Counted from the stretch's first letter, positions 8,933 to 17,317 are shown. The stretch is 25,068 nucleotides of DNA from Porticoccus sp. (GCA_002685455.1 NYXF01000036.1:8549-33616), one strand, 5' to 3'. The notes: generated from the letters alone by a model not told the origin. Made by a program: numbers and translations.

Positions 8933-9955
8933 ATGAAAAAAACTGCCATTATTCTCGTAAACCTTGGTACACCCGAGACTCCATCTCCAAAAGGCGTATC
9001 TAATTTTCTGAAACTTTTTCTTGCTGATCGACGTGTTGTTGAACTACCTAAACTAATCTGGTGGCCCATATTAAGATTAATTGTAATTCCTCTTAGAGCA
9101 AAAAAAGTAGCAAGGGCATACCAAGAAATATGGTGGGAAGGTTGTAACGCAAAACAATGTGATAAGTTTGAAAAAGATAAATGTCAGGGATCTCCGATAA
9201 GAGTCATCACTGCTCGTCAAGTAAAATTGCTATATAAAGAACTTCAGTTTAGGCACAGTACCATGGCGCCTTTAGTCGTTAGTGCAGTCACCTATGGAGC
9301 CCCATCGATTAAGGCTGTTCTAGATAACTTAAGATCAAAAAATATTGAAAAATTTATTATTTTACCGATGTATCCTCAATATTCGGGGTCCACAACCGGC
9401 GCAATTTATGATCAAATTTCTAACATAATTAAGGAATCTAGAGATGTTCCTGATATCTCAATCGTTAAGTCGTACTCAACACACTCCGGTTATATAGATT
9501 CTCTGGCCAATAAAATAAAAAATCACTGGGATAAATATGGTAAAAATGAAAAGCTTTTAATGTCTTTCCATGGAATTCCACAAGAATACACGGATAAGGG
9601 TGATCCCTACGGTTCACATTGTTTATCTACAGCAGAAGCGCTAGCTGAAAAACTTTCACTAAAAGATACTGAATGGTCAATGGGTTTTCAGTCTAGGTTT
9701 GGACCAAAAAAATGGCTACAACCTTATATAGACGATCAACTAAATGATTGTATAAAAGAAGGTATAAAATCTATAGATATCATAAGTCCAGCATTTACAG
9801 CAGACTGTCTCGAAACGCTTGAAGAGCTAAATATTGGTTATCGAGAGCTATTTTTGAGCGCTGGAGGTGAAAATTACAGTTATATTCCATGTGTTAACGA
9901 CTCTTCATTATTCATAAAAGCGTTAGCAGATATCATAGATACAAGACTGTACTAA
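8933..9955 (+). CDS. hemH: ferrochelatase, with a cysteine-bearing insertion
   Basis: Inserts ferrous iron into protoporphyrin IX, the last step of heme synthesis, at the inner membrane. It has 340 residues. Family motifs: VNLGTPETPSP, FLADRRVVELP, YPQYSGSTTGA, the active-site His H213 in SFHGIPQEYTDKGDPYG, FQSRFGPKKWLQPY and FTADCLETLEEL. Where E. coli HemH reads ASVWMEGGSPL, this protein carries about 15 extra residues between EG and GSP (about 71-85), with Cys at 71, 76 and 84. The insertion is not part of the ferrochelatase core I know; its role is unknown. hemH and tsaB are one base apart, implying coupling. Confidence 0.94.
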   Translation: MKKTAIILVNLGTPETPSPKGVSNFLKLFLADRRVVELPKLIWWPILRLIVIPLRAKKVARAYQEIWWEGCNAKQCDKFEKDKCQGSPIRVITARQVKLLYKELQFRHSTMAPLVVSAVTYGAPSIKAVLDNLRSKNIEKFIILPMYPQYSGSTTGAIYDQISNIIKESRDVPDISIVKSYSTHSGYIDSLANKIKNHWDKYGKNEKLLMSFHGIPQEYTDKGDPYGSHCLSTAEALAEKLSLKDTEWSMGFQSRFGPKKWLQPYIDDQLNDCIKEGIKSIDIISPAFTADCLETLEELNIGYRELFLSAGGENYSYIPCVNDSSLFIKALADIIDTRLY

Positions 9956-9956
9956 G

Positions 9957-10652
9957 ATGACTAATATTCTTGCTGTTGATACGACAACATCATTATGCTC
10001 CGCAGCTCTGCATATAGACAATAAATTAATTAAAAAATATGTGCTAGCAGAAAAAAATCATACAAAGTTAATCCTTCCAATGATCGATGAAATTTTAAGC
10101 GAAAGTGGACTAAACTTAAAACAAATAAACTATATCGCTTTTACAGCAGGACCGGGATCATTTACGGGAATAAGAATAGGATTTGGTATCGTTCAAGGTT
10201 TAGCGTTTGGAGCTGATATACCGGTTTTACCCGTATCTAGCTTGGAAACACTTGCCTACACGGCTATAAGAAAACTAAAGATAAAAGATAATTTGAGCAT
10301 AATTCCAACTATTGATGCTCGAATGAATGAAATATACTGGGCAAAGTTTACTCTTAAGTCTGGTGTATTAGAGAGGGTTGAACCAGATCGGGTGTCGGCA
10401 CTGGAAGAGCTTCGGGCTGCAATAGAAATACCAGGAATAGTAGTTGGGAATGGCGTAGAACACCATGATCAGACGTTAATTGATGTACTGGATTCAGGCT
10501 GTACCCCCATGTTTCCTGAAGCAGAGGATATCTTTAATATAGCACAATTGCAGATTGATAAAGGCTATGAGATCGATGTTATAAATGCTAGGCCAGTCTA
10601 CGTAAGAAATACTCTCACATGGAAAAAAAGAAAAAAATTAAGAAGTACATAG
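9957..10652 (+). CDS. tsaB: tRNA threonylcarbamoyladenosine biosynthesis protein TsaB
   Basis: Non-catalytic partner of TsaD and TsaE in making the t6A modification at position 37 of ANN-decoding tRNAs. It has 231 residues, typical. It shows the ASKHA fold N-terminus ILAVDTTTSLCSAAL and the family signature TAGPGSFTGIRIGFGIVQGLAFG at about residues 63-85. The ATG lies one base after the hemH stop. An adk-tsaB neighbourhood is known in pseudomonads; here hemH sits between them. Confidence 0.94.
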   Translation: MTNILAVDTTTSLCSAALHIDNKLIKKYVLAEKNHTKLILPMIDEILSESGLNLKQINYIAFTAGPGSFTGIRIGFGIVQGLAFGADIPVLPVSSLETLAYTAIRKLKIKDNLSIIPTIDARMNEIYWAKFTLKSGVLERVEPDRVSALEELRAAIEIPGIVVGNGVEHHDQTLIDVLDSGCTPMFPEAEDIFNIAQLQIDKGYEIDVINARPVYVRNTLTWKKRKKLRST

Positions 10653-10667
10653 GAAAAGGCTGAAAAA

Positions 10668-11468
10668 GTGGATCTACTACACCTAATAGTTTTATCTCTG
10701 ATACAGGGTTTAACTGAATTTTTACCTATATCTAGTTCTGCTCATTTAATTTTACCAACCCTTTTGCTGGGCTGGGAAGACCAAGGGTTAATTTTTGACA
10801 TCACAGCTCATCTAGGCTCCTTATTAGCAGTAATAATCTATATGCGAGCTGAAATAAAGAAATTATCGATAGCTTGGTTATATAGTTTAACTTCTCGAGT
10901 CCATACTCCGGAGAGTAGGCTATCTTGGTGTATCATTTTATCTACAATTCCTGCTGGATTAGCTGGTCTTTTTTTTGGAAATCTCATCGAACAACACCTT
11001 AGAACTATACATGTCATAGCAATAACCACTATAGTTTTTGGTTTAATTCTGGGTATTGCAGATTTTAAAGCCCTTAGAACAAAGAATATAAATGAATTTA
11101 CTTGGAAGGCCGCTCTTTTTGTAGGATTTGCCCAAACTCTAGCTCTGATACCTGGTACATCAAGATCTGGTATAACCATCACAGCCGCTTTATTATTGGG
11201 ATTCAAAAGAACTGCCGCCGCAAAGTTTTCATTTCTTCTTGCTATACCGATCATTCTACTGAGTGGTCTTTATAAAATTACCAAATTAACTAGCGATAAT
11301 AATATCAATTGGGAAGAGCTCGGATTAGCCACTGCAGTATCTTTCGTTACAGCTTATGTCTGCTTAAACTTTTTCATTTCAGTAATCAATAAAATAGGTA
11401 TGATTCCATTCGTTATTTATAGATTGGTTTTGGGAATAACACTACTTATATTATCGACCAATATTTAG
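10668..11468 (+). CDS. uppP: undecaprenyl-diphosphatase UppP (BacA)
   Basis: Integral membrane phosphatase that recycles undecaprenyl diphosphate to the lipid carrier for peptidoglycan and O-antigen; it also gives bacitracin tolerance. It has 266 residues, the usual length. The active-site motifs are QGLTEFLPISSSAHLIL at about 13-29 and PGTSRSGITITAALLLGFKR at about 162-181. Several hydrophobic helices follow. The start is GTG 10668 with AGGAAAAGG about nine bases upstream; family alignment starts at the same place. It lies 15 bases after tsaB. Confidence 0.96.
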   Translation: MDLLHLIVLSLIQGLTEFLPISSSAHLILPTLLLGWEDQGLIFDITAHLGSLLAVIIYMRAEIKKLSIAWLYSLTSRVHTPESRLSWCIILSTIPAGLAGLFFGNLIEQHLRTIHVIAITTIVFGLILGIADFKALRTKNINEFTWKAALFVGFAQTLALIPGTSRSGITITAALLLGFKRTAAAKFSFLLAIPIILLSGLYKITKLTSDNNINWEELGLATAVSFVTAYVCLNFFISVINKIGMIPFVIYRLVLGITLLILSTNI

Positions 11469-11496
11469 TATAGTAAATTGACCTGAGATATACATC

Positions 11497-12801
11497 ATGA
11501 AATACAGTAAGTACAACAATCAAATGATTGATTTTATTAAAAAATCACCAACTCCTTTTCATGCGGTTTCTAATATAGCGCATCTTTTAAGCTCAAAAGG
11601 TTTTGTATGTCTAAAAGAAAATGAAGCATGGCAACTTAAAAGAGGTGAAGGATATTATGTTATACGAAATGATTCATCCATTATTGCGTTTATTATCGGT
11701 GAGAATGATCCAATAAAAACTGGTATTCGTTTTGTAGGCGCACATACCGATAGTCCCTGTATAAAAATAAAACCTAGCCCAGAAATTTTTAAAAATTCTT
11801 ATTATCAATTAGGAACTGAAATATATGGAGGGGTACTTTTAAGTACTTGGTTTGATCGTGATTTATCTATAGCTGGTAAAGTTATTTTTAAAACAAGCAA
11901 AAATAAACTTCATGAGGCATTAGTCGATATAAGGAAACCTGTTGCTATTATTCCTAGTCTAGCAATCCATTTGGATGAAAATGCTAACAAAGGCCATACA
12001 ATTAACCCAGAAAAAGAAATACTCCCAATATTATTCGAGTGCAAAGATTATGGAGAAAATTTTAGAGAGATTTTAGCTGCTGAGCTAATTAATCAGTCGC
12101 CATCGTTAGCTGATTCAGGCAATTTGATAATAATAGATTACGATCTATCTTTTTATGATGCTCAAGCACCAGCAATTGTTGGACTTAAAGGAGACTTTAT
12201 ATCTGGAGCTAGATTGGATAATCTTTTAAGTTGTTTTGCTGGAACTCAGGCAATGATTCAATCTAATAGAACTATAACTAGTATATTCGCTTGTTATGAC
12301 CACGAAGAGGTAGGAAGTACCTCTGCTATAGGTGCCAATAGTGTCTTTATGGAGTCAATACTCAATCGACTCTTTGAGAAAAACGAAACACAATCTAGAG
12401 TATTAGCTAACTCCATGTTTGTATCTACCGACAATGCTCATGGTATTCATCCTAACTTCCCGGATAAGCACGACAAAAAGCATGCTCCCATTTTAAATCA
12501 TGGGCTTGTTATAAAAGTTAATGCCAATCAACGCTATGCAACAAATTTTTTAACTTCGTCAATAATAAAAAATCTATGTGATGATATTGATATTCCAACT
12601 CAATATTTCTCAAATAGAGCTGACATGTCCTGTGGTAGCACAATAGGACCAATGTCAGCAGCAAATATTGGTATAAAAACAATCGACATAGGTGTGCCTA
12701 CATTTGCAATGCATTCTATTCGAGAAACCGCTGGAGCAAAAGATGCTTTTTATTTATCTAAAATGCTTAAGAACTTCTTTGATGTGAAAGAACTATCATA
12801 A
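11497..12801 (+). CDS. apeB: M18 family aminopeptidase (aspartyl aminopeptidase type)
   Basis: Cytoplasmic dinuclear-zinc aminopeptidase that removes N-terminal, often acidic, residues in peptide turnover. It has 434 residues, normal for bacterial M18. Metal ligands and catalytic residues are visible in GAHTDSPCIKIKP (H83), SGARLDNLLSCFAG, DHEEVGSTSAIGA, VSTDNAHGIHPN and the C-terminal FAMHSIRE. The N-terminal FIKKSPTPFHAVSNIA is the common M18 opening. It lies 28 bases after uppP. The exact substrate preference is not readable from sequence, so the symbol is by family convention. Confidence 0.93.
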   Translation: MKYSKYNNQMIDFIKKSPTPFHAVSNIAHLLSSKGFVCLKENEAWQLKRGEGYYVIRNDSSIIAFIIGENDPIKTGIRFVGAHTDSPCIKIKPSPEIFKNSYYQLGTEIYGGVLLSTWFDRDLSIAGKVIFKTSKNKLHEALVDIRKPVAIIPSLAIHLDENANKGHTINPEKEILPILFECKDYGENFREILAAELINQSPSLADSGNLIIIDYDLSFYDAQAPAIVGLKGDFISGARLDNLLSCFAGTQAMIQSNRTITSIFACYDHEEVGSTSAIGANSVFMESILNRLFEKNETQSRVLANSMFVSTDNAHGIHPNFPDKHDKKHAPILNHGLVIKVNANQRYATNFLTSSIIKNLCDDIDIPTQYFSNRADMSCGSTIGPMSAANIGIKTIDIGVPTFAMHSIRETAGAKDAFYLSKMLKNFFDVKELS

Positions 12802-12948
12802 AGCTGTAAAAAACTTTATATGTTCATAAAGAATAATAACAACACAAAAAAATCGAGTCCTATAAATTATCCTCCAATCGAAATAAAAAGTTATAATCAT
12901 AATTATCTATATTTTTTATGTGTTGTAAAAAAAATAAAAAGGTTTCAG

Positions 12949-13983
12949 ATGGAAATTAAATTAAAAAATACTCGGGAGAGAGTTCTAACAGGTATAACTA
13001 CAACGGGTACACCTCATCTGGGTAATTATGTAGGTGCCATTCGGCCAGCAATTGAGGCAAGTAAAAAAGTAAATGTTGATAGTTTTTTCTTTCTTGCTGA
13101 TCTGCATGCGATGATAAAATGCCATGACCCAAAAGTTGTACATCAATCTACCAAAGAAATTGCAGCAACCTGGTTAGCTGTTGGGCTAGATCCTGATAAT
13201 GTAACATTTTATAGGCAATCTGATATTCCAGAGATTTCTCAATTATGCTGGTATTTAACCTGTCTAGCACCAAAAGGACTTATGAACAGAGCGCATGCAT
13301 ACAAGGATGCGGTGAAAAAAAATATTGATGCTGAAGAAGATAACGATTTTGCGGTGACTATGGGGCTATTCTCATATCCAATTCTTATGGCAGCAGATAT
13401 TTTAATGTTTAATGCGACTAAAGTTCCAGTTGGAAAGGACCAAATACAGCACATAGAGATGGCTAGGGATATAGCCCAACGCTTTAATTATCTATATGGC
13501 AAACAGTTTACTTTGCCAGAAGCTATAGTAGATGACCAAGTCTCAATTCTAAAGGGGGTAGACGGTAGAAAAATGAGTAAGACCTATGGAAATACCATTC
13601 CTCTATTTTTAGCTGAAAAACAACTAAAAAAACAAATTAATAAAATTAAAACAAATCTTCTGGAGCCAGGAGAACCAAAAGACACAGAGACATCAATTAT
13701 ATTTCAAATATGGAAAGCATTCGCTTCAAAAGATCAGATTAACTATATGCGCAAAGAATATGAAAATGGGATTGCTTGGGGCGAAGCAAAAAAACAACTT
13801 TTTGAACTCATAAATGAAGAACTTAAAAACCCCAGAAACTTATATAATCAATTATTAGAATCCCCTGATTATATAGAATCTGTGCTGTGCGAGGGATCCA
13901 AAAAAGCTAGAAATCATAGCTCAAAATTTCTTGAAAAAATCAACAAGAGCATAGGCCTTAAGTCACTTGAAATATCAAGCTAG
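12949..13983 (+). CDS. trpS: tryptophanyl-tRNA synthetase
   Basis: Class I aminoacyl-tRNA synthetase that charges tRNA-Trp. It has 344 residues from ATG 12949. The ATP-binding HIGH-like motif is HLGN at 23-26 (TTTGTPHLGNYVGAI) and the KMSKS-like loop is GRKMSKTYGN. The frame stays open upstream to 12820, but that extension is Lys/Asn-rich and unconserved. AAAAGG sits about six bases before ATG 12949, so I choose this start. The 147-bp gap after the aminopeptidase gene probably holds the promoter; I see no clear Trp-leader peptide. It converges on bioA with only 37 bases between. Confidence 0.95.
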   Translation: MEIKLKNTRERVLTGITTTGTPHLGNYVGAIRPAIEASKKVNVDSFFFLADLHAMIKCHDPKVVHQSTKEIAATWLAVGLDPDNVTFYRQSDIPEISQLCWYLTCLAPKGLMNRAHAYKDAVKKNIDAEEDNDFAVTMGLFSYPILMAADILMFNATKVPVGKDQIQHIEMARDIAQRFNYLYGKQFTLPEAIVDDQVSILKGVDGRKMSKTYGNTIPLFLAEKQLKKQINKIKTNLLEPGEPKDTETSIIFQIWKAFASKDQINYMRKEYENGIAWGEAKKQLFELINEELKNPRNLYNQLLESPDYIESVLCEGSKKARNHSSKFLEKINKSIGLKSLEISS

Positions 13984-14020
13984 CCTATCTCAAGTGTAAT
14001 CATAATTATCTTTAACAGGG

Positions 14021-15325
14021 TCAAAAGAACCTATAAATTACTTTTATTATTCCATTTGTTAATATTCTGAGATCTGCAGATGTAATATTGTAAGGTGGCA
14101 TTAAGTATATTTTTTTATCAAAAGGTCTCACCCATATCCCTTCAGAAACAAACTCTTTTTGGATTTTACCAATATCAATTTCTTCATACATTTCAATAAC
14201 ACCAACAGCACCCAAACATCTAACATCCTTGACACGCGGATGAGAAGCAAGTTCTGCTAATTGATCATTAATTTGAACGCCTAGGTCACAAATAGTTGCT
14301 TGCCAGTCAGAACCTAAAAGTAAATCAATGCTGGCGTTTGCGATAGAGCAAGCTAGAGGATTACCCATATAGGTTGGTCCATGCATAAAAATACCCGGAT
14401 TACCAGAACATATCACGCTGCTTACTTCAGTGGTGCATAATGTAGCAGCTAGTGACATGTATCCGCCTGTCAGTGCTTTACCAAGACACATTATATCAGG
14501 AGTTATATTTGACCACTCACATGCAAATAATTTTCCCGTACGACCAAAACCTGTAGCAATCTCATCTGTAATTAGCAAAACATCAAAGTTATCACATAAC
14601 TCACGAATTTCTCTTAGATAAGAAGGAGAATAAAAATTTAGGCCGCCAGCTCCCTGCATTATCGGCTCAATAATAACTGCAGCGATATTTTCTGAGTTCT
14701 CTCTTAATTTAAGCTTAAAGTCGGATATATAATGATCCTCCCACTCATCATGGAACCCACATGATGGAGCTTCTGCAAAAATCTGTTTATCAAGAGTATT
14801 TTTAAAAATTGAGTGCATTCCGTTAACTGGATCACAAACAGACATAGCTCCAAATGTATCACCATGATAGCCTTTCTTGAAGCTAAGAAATTTTGTCTTC
14901 TCGAAACGCCCCTGAGAAGACCAAAATTGAAGAGCCATCTTCAGAGCTACCTCCACACTTACTGATCCAGAATCTGAGAGAAATACCTTTTCTAATCCGT
15001 CAGGAGTAATATCAACCAAAGTCTTACAGAGAATAGCAGCTGGCTCATGTGTAATCCCCCCAAACATGACATGGGAAACTTTCTCCATCTGTTTAGTCAT
15101 TGCCTTATTTAAAACAGGATGGTTGTAACCATGTATAGCAGACCACCATGAGGACATGCCATCTATCAGTTCTTTTCCACCAATTAATTTTAATCGAACA
15201 CCAGAAGCGCTTATCACTTGATATGTCGGTATGGGGTCCACTAACGAAGAATACGGATGCCAAATATGATTTTTATCGATAATAGCAACTTGCTCAGGTG
15301 TCAAAGAATTTATCATAGTAGGCAC
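14021..15325 (-). CDS. bioA: adenosylmethionine-8-amino-7-oxononanoate aminotransferase
   Basis: PLP aminotransferase of biotin synthesis; converts KAPA to DAPA with S-adenosylmethionine as amino donor. It has 434 residues. Diagnostic stretches: HIWHPYSSL, DGMSSWWSAIHGYNHP, SHVMFGGITHEPA, SDSGSVSVEVALKMALQ, YHGDTFGAMSVCDPVNGMHS, DEIATGFGRTGKLFACE and the PLP lysine in CLGKALTGG. The long frame starts at GTG 15325; ATG 15316, three codons in, is an equally good start, and neither has a clear ribosome site. No other bio gene is in the window, so bioA stands alone here. It lies downstream of pyrE on the same strand. Confidence 0.96.
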   Translation of the reverse strand: MPTMINSLTPEQVAIIDKNHIWHPYSSLVDPIPTYQVISASGVRLKLIGGKELIDGMSSWWSAIHGYNHPVLNKAMTKQMEKVSHVMFGGITHEPAAILCKTLVDITPDGLEKVFLSDSGSVSVEVALKMALQFWSSQGRFEKTKFLSFKKGYHGDTFGAMSVCDPVNGMHSIFKNTLDKQIFAEAPSCGFHDEWEDHYISDFKLKLRENSENIAAVIIEPIMQGAGGLNFYSPSYLREIRELCDNFDVLLITDEIATGFGRTGKLFACEWSNITPDIMCLGKALTGGYMSLAATLCTTEVSSVICSGNPGIFMHGPTYMGNPLACSIANASIDLLLGSDWQATICDLGVQINDQLAELASHPRVKDVRCLGAVGVIEMYEEIDIGKIQKEFVSEGIWVRPFDKKIYLMPPYNITSADLRILTNGIIKVIYRFF

Positions 15326-15396
15326 TAGTTTTATAAAATTTATTTAAGAAAAAAGAAGAAATTAAAGTAAAAAAATTTCAAAAGTATAACAATGGT

Positions 15397-16077
15397 TTAT
15401 TTACCTCTATTCATTTTAGACCATGCATCGGGATCAATTAAAAATTCCTCAATTTTTGATATTGAGGATTTATCTATATAGTTGTTATCCTTACATACAG
15501 ACAACACATCCTTCCAAGTTGTAAGATAATGTAATTTTATTTCACTCGCGGCCAATATTTCTTGTGTATTAGGAAAAATATCGTAAAAAAAGAGAACGAA
15601 GGTATCGGTAACCTCTGCACCTGCCTCCCTAAGTGCGTTACAAAATTTAATTTTACTACCACCATCAGTAGTTAGATCTTCTACTAAAAGAACTCTGGAG
15701 CCTTCTTTAATTAGACCTTCTATTTGAGCATCTTTTCCAAACCCTTTTGGTTTTTTTCTTACGTATTGCATTGGTAGAGAAAGCCTTTCTGATAGCCAGG
15801 CAGCAAAGGGTATACCAGCTGTTTCTCCACCCGCTATAGCATCAATTGATTCAAATCCGATATCTCTGAGCACTATTGAGGCACCAAAATCCATGAGAGC
15901 TGACCTTACTCTAGGAAAGGATATTATTTTTCTACAATCGATATAAACTGGACTGACCTTGCCAGATGTCAGCACAAAAGGGTCACTTGGCCTAAAGTTA
16001 ATTGCACCTATTTCTAGAAGCATTTTAGCGCTTAAAGAAGCTATAATTTTTTTATCAGGGAAACTATTAAAAGACAT
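15397..16077 (-). CDS. pyrE: orotate phosphoribosyltransferase, alphaproteobacterial-like form
   Basis: Joins orotate to PRPP to give OMP in pyrimidine synthesis. It has 226 residues from the ATG at 16077 ([10 protein letters not shown]), which has TTGGAGCA just upstream. The open frame extends to 16137, but that leader is unconserved. The PRPP-binding loop is [14 protein letters not shown] at about 129-142, and [25 protein letters not shown] is at about 34-58. These stretches, [17 protein letters not shown] and the C-terminal FLIDPDAW resemble alphaproteobacterial PyrE more than the 213-residue E. coli type, judged from memory. It is divergent from the rhodopsin gene. Confidence 0.94.
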   Translation of the reverse strand: MSFNSFPDKKIIASLSAKMLLEIGAINFRPSDPFVLTSGKVSPVYIDCRKIISFPRVRSALMDFGASIVLRDIGFESIDAIAGGETAGIPFAAWLSERLSLPMQYVRKKPKGFGKDAQIEGLIKEGSRVLLVEDLTTDGGSKIKFCNALREAGAEVTDTFVLFFYDIFPNTQEILAASEIKLHYLTTWKDVLSVCKDNNYIDKSSISKIEEFLIDPDAWSKMNRGK

Positions 16078-16160
16078 TACTGCTCCAAATAATGTGTTTA
16101 AAAAATAATTAAACTTCATATTGCCAGAATAGGGCAATTTTATCTATGCATTGATATTAA

Positions 16161-16291
16161 GTTGATAATTAAAATTAATTGTATGTTTTAGATGATAATG
16201 ATTACCATTTGTATTAAAATGAATGGGTTTACTGGACTTGAGGTCAAAAAATTAAAAGAAAAATAACTATTTAATTACATTAATTATCAAC
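16161..16291. repeat. 12-bp inverted repeat flanking the Fur-box-like site
   Basis: GTTGATAATTAA at 16161-16172 is repeated exactly in inverse orientation as TTAATTATCAAC at 16280-16291. The arms enclose 107 bases containing the Fur-like site. Possibly paired operator half-sites for a looping regulator; the arms are AT-rich, so chance is not excluded. Confidence 0.45.
16193..16207. promoter_or_regulatory. Fur-box-like site
   Basis: TGATAATGATTACCA matches the 15-base 7-1-7 Fur consensus TGATAATGATTATCA at 14 of 15 positions. It lies 116 bases upstream of the chosen pyrE start and about 297 bases upstream of the first rhodopsin gene. No iron gene is adjacent, so the target is unclear: pyrE, the rhodopsin, or an unseen small RNA. 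Chance is possible in AT-rich DNA, but the match is close. Confidence 0.5.
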
Positions 16292-16491
16292 TATATGTGA
16301 TTTTATATTAGTTTTTTAGTAAAAATCTATTGACTAAAGCGACTTCATTGTTCAAATTAGACAGGTGCTTCCTTTAAGCAAGTATAAAAACTTGTAAAGT
16401 AAGGCTCATTTAAATAGTAATTTGAAGCAGGCGATAAGACTTGCAAGCTTTAATATTTATATTGATGTGAAAATAAAACTTAAATAAGTAA

Positions 16492-16499
16492 AAGGAGAG
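16492..16499 (+). promoter_or_regulatory. strong ribosome-binding site of the first rhodopsin gene
   Basis: AAGGAGAG ends four bases before ATG 16504. It is one of the best Shine-Dalgarno matches in the window. It fixes the start of the first rhodopsin without the signal peptide seen in SAR86 proteorhodopsins. Confidence 0.75.
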
Positions 16500-16503
16500 A
16501 AAC

Positions 16504-17199
16504 ATGGAAACGACAGGTTTGAATCCTAATGATTATGTAGGAGTCAGTTTCTGGATTATATCCGCAGCAATGGTTGCGGCAACATATTTTTTCACTGTTG
16601 AACGTGATCGCGCAGAAGGCAAGTGGAAAACATCTTTAACCGTTGCCGCTATGGTTACTGGTATCGCAGCGATTCATTACTTCTATATGAGAGGAGTCTG
16701 GATTAATACAGGCGCAAGCCCAACAGTATTCCGCTACGTTGATTGGCTACTAACTGTGCCACTACAAATCGTCGAGTTCTTCTTGATTCTTGCTGCTATT
16801 GCTGTAGTTCGTGCTGCCTTGTTCTGGAAGCTATTGATTGCATCAGTTGTGATGTTAGTCGGTGGATATCTTGGAGAAACAGGAGCTATGGATATCTGGT
16901 TAGCATTTATCATCGGTATGGCTGGATGGATTTATATCATCTATGAGATATTTGTTGGTGAAGCTAGTCAAATCAGTGCAGCTCAGGGTACTGAAGCTAG
17001 TAAAACAGCATTCAATGCGCTTCGCTTGATTGTGACTGTTGGTTGGTCAATCTATCCAATAGGTTACGTTCTAGGTATTGGCTCAGAAGGTTCAGCGGCT
17101 AACCTTAACCTAGTATACAACCTTGCAGATTTTGTTAACAAAATCGCATTTGGTGTTGTTATTTGGGTAGCAGCTACTTCCTCGTCTAAATCAGCCTAA
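16504..17199 (+). CDS. proteorhodopsin, predicted blue-absorbing proton pump
   Basis: Seven-helix retinal protein of the inner membrane that pumps protons outward in light. It has 231 residues. Relative to green proteorhodopsin: proton acceptor D80 (D97), T84 (T101) and donor E91 (E108) in RYVDWLLTVPLQIVEF; H58 (H75); retinal Schiff-base K213 (K231) in LADFVNKIAFG. The tuning position (L/Q105) is Q88, which in this family shifts absorption to blue. Regions such as YVGVSFWIIS, FTVERDR and YMRGVW are typical of marine gammaproteobacterial proteorhodopsins. No N-terminal signal peptide is encoded. Its codon use looks richer in G/C than the crt genes, consistent with high expression. It is followed by its own terminator. 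Confidence 0.96.
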   Translation: METTGLNPNDYVGVSFWIISAAMVAATYFFTVERDRAEGKWKTSLTVAAMVTGIAAIHYFYMRGVWINTGASPTVFRYVDWLLTVPLQIVEFFLILAAIAVVRAALFWKLLIASVVMLVGGYLGETGAMDIWLAFIIGMAGWIYIIYEIFVGEASQISAAQGTEASKTAFNALRLIVTVGWSIYPIGYVLGIGSEGSAANLNLVYNLADFVNKIAFGVVIWVAATSSSKSA

Positions 17200-17227
17200 A
17201 ACTGAGATTCGAGTTTAAGTAATAAAT

Positions 17228-17267
17228 TTGGCGTTATGGGATATTTAATCCTGTAGCGCCAATTTTT
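17228..17267 (+). terminator. intrinsic terminator between the two rhodopsin genes
   Basis: Left arm TTGGCGTTATGGGA (17228-17241) pairs with TCCTGTAGCGCCAA (17249-17262): 14 pairs including three G-U, loop TATTTAA, followed by TTTTT (17263-17267). It starts 28 bases after the first rhodopsin stop. Confidence 0.85.
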
Positions 17268-17288
17268 ATAATACTTTTAAAAAATTAT

Positions 17289-17317
17289 TTGTTCCGATCA
17301 ATAGAAGGTTTTATAAA
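17289..17317 (+). promoter_or_regulatory. candidate promoter of the second rhodopsin gene
   Basis: TTGTTC (17289-17294), a 17-base spacer, then TATAAA (17312-17317). It lies between the preceding terminator and the GAGGAG ribosome site at 17332-17337. The -10 is good (5 of 6) and the -35 only partial (3 of 6). Position argues for it more than sequence does. Confidence 0.4.

Larger units (their letters stand above)
16138..16503. promoter_or_regulatory. pyrE-rhodopsin intergenic regulatory region
   Basis: About 366 bp (426 bp from the chosen pyrE start) without a convincing gene; the only small frame, 16219-16266, codes 15 residues and has no ribosome site. It contains a Fur-box match (16193-16207) flanked by a 12-bp inverted repeat (16161-16172 and 16280-16291). 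Further on is an imperfect hairpin at 16372-16399. Candidate elements for the rhodopsin promoter are TTGTAA (16392-16397) with AGTAAT 18 bases on, and an isolated TATAAA at 16383; neither is strong. The length suggests layered control or a long 5' leader. Confidence 0.6.

Noticed and set aside
10838..11254. 138-codon open frame on the minus strand
   Set aside because: It lies wholly inside uppP, whose conserved motifs show the plus strand is coding; the minus frame has no recognisable motif or ribosome site.
12820..12948. 43-residue N-terminal extension of TrpS
   Set aside because: Asn/Lys-rich and unlike any TrpS; a good AAAAGG site precedes ATG 12949, where the family sequence begins.
14021..15325. 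Start of a biotin operon
   Set aside because: Only bioA is present; neighbours are trpS and pyrE, and no BirA-type operator was seen.
16078..16137. Upstream start for pyrE
   Set aside because: The extra 20 residues are not conserved, while ATG at 16077 has a well-placed GGAG.
16219..16266. 15-codon open frame just after the Fur-like site
   Set aside because: No ribosome-binding site, no resemblance to known Fur-regulated small proteins, and length expected by chance.
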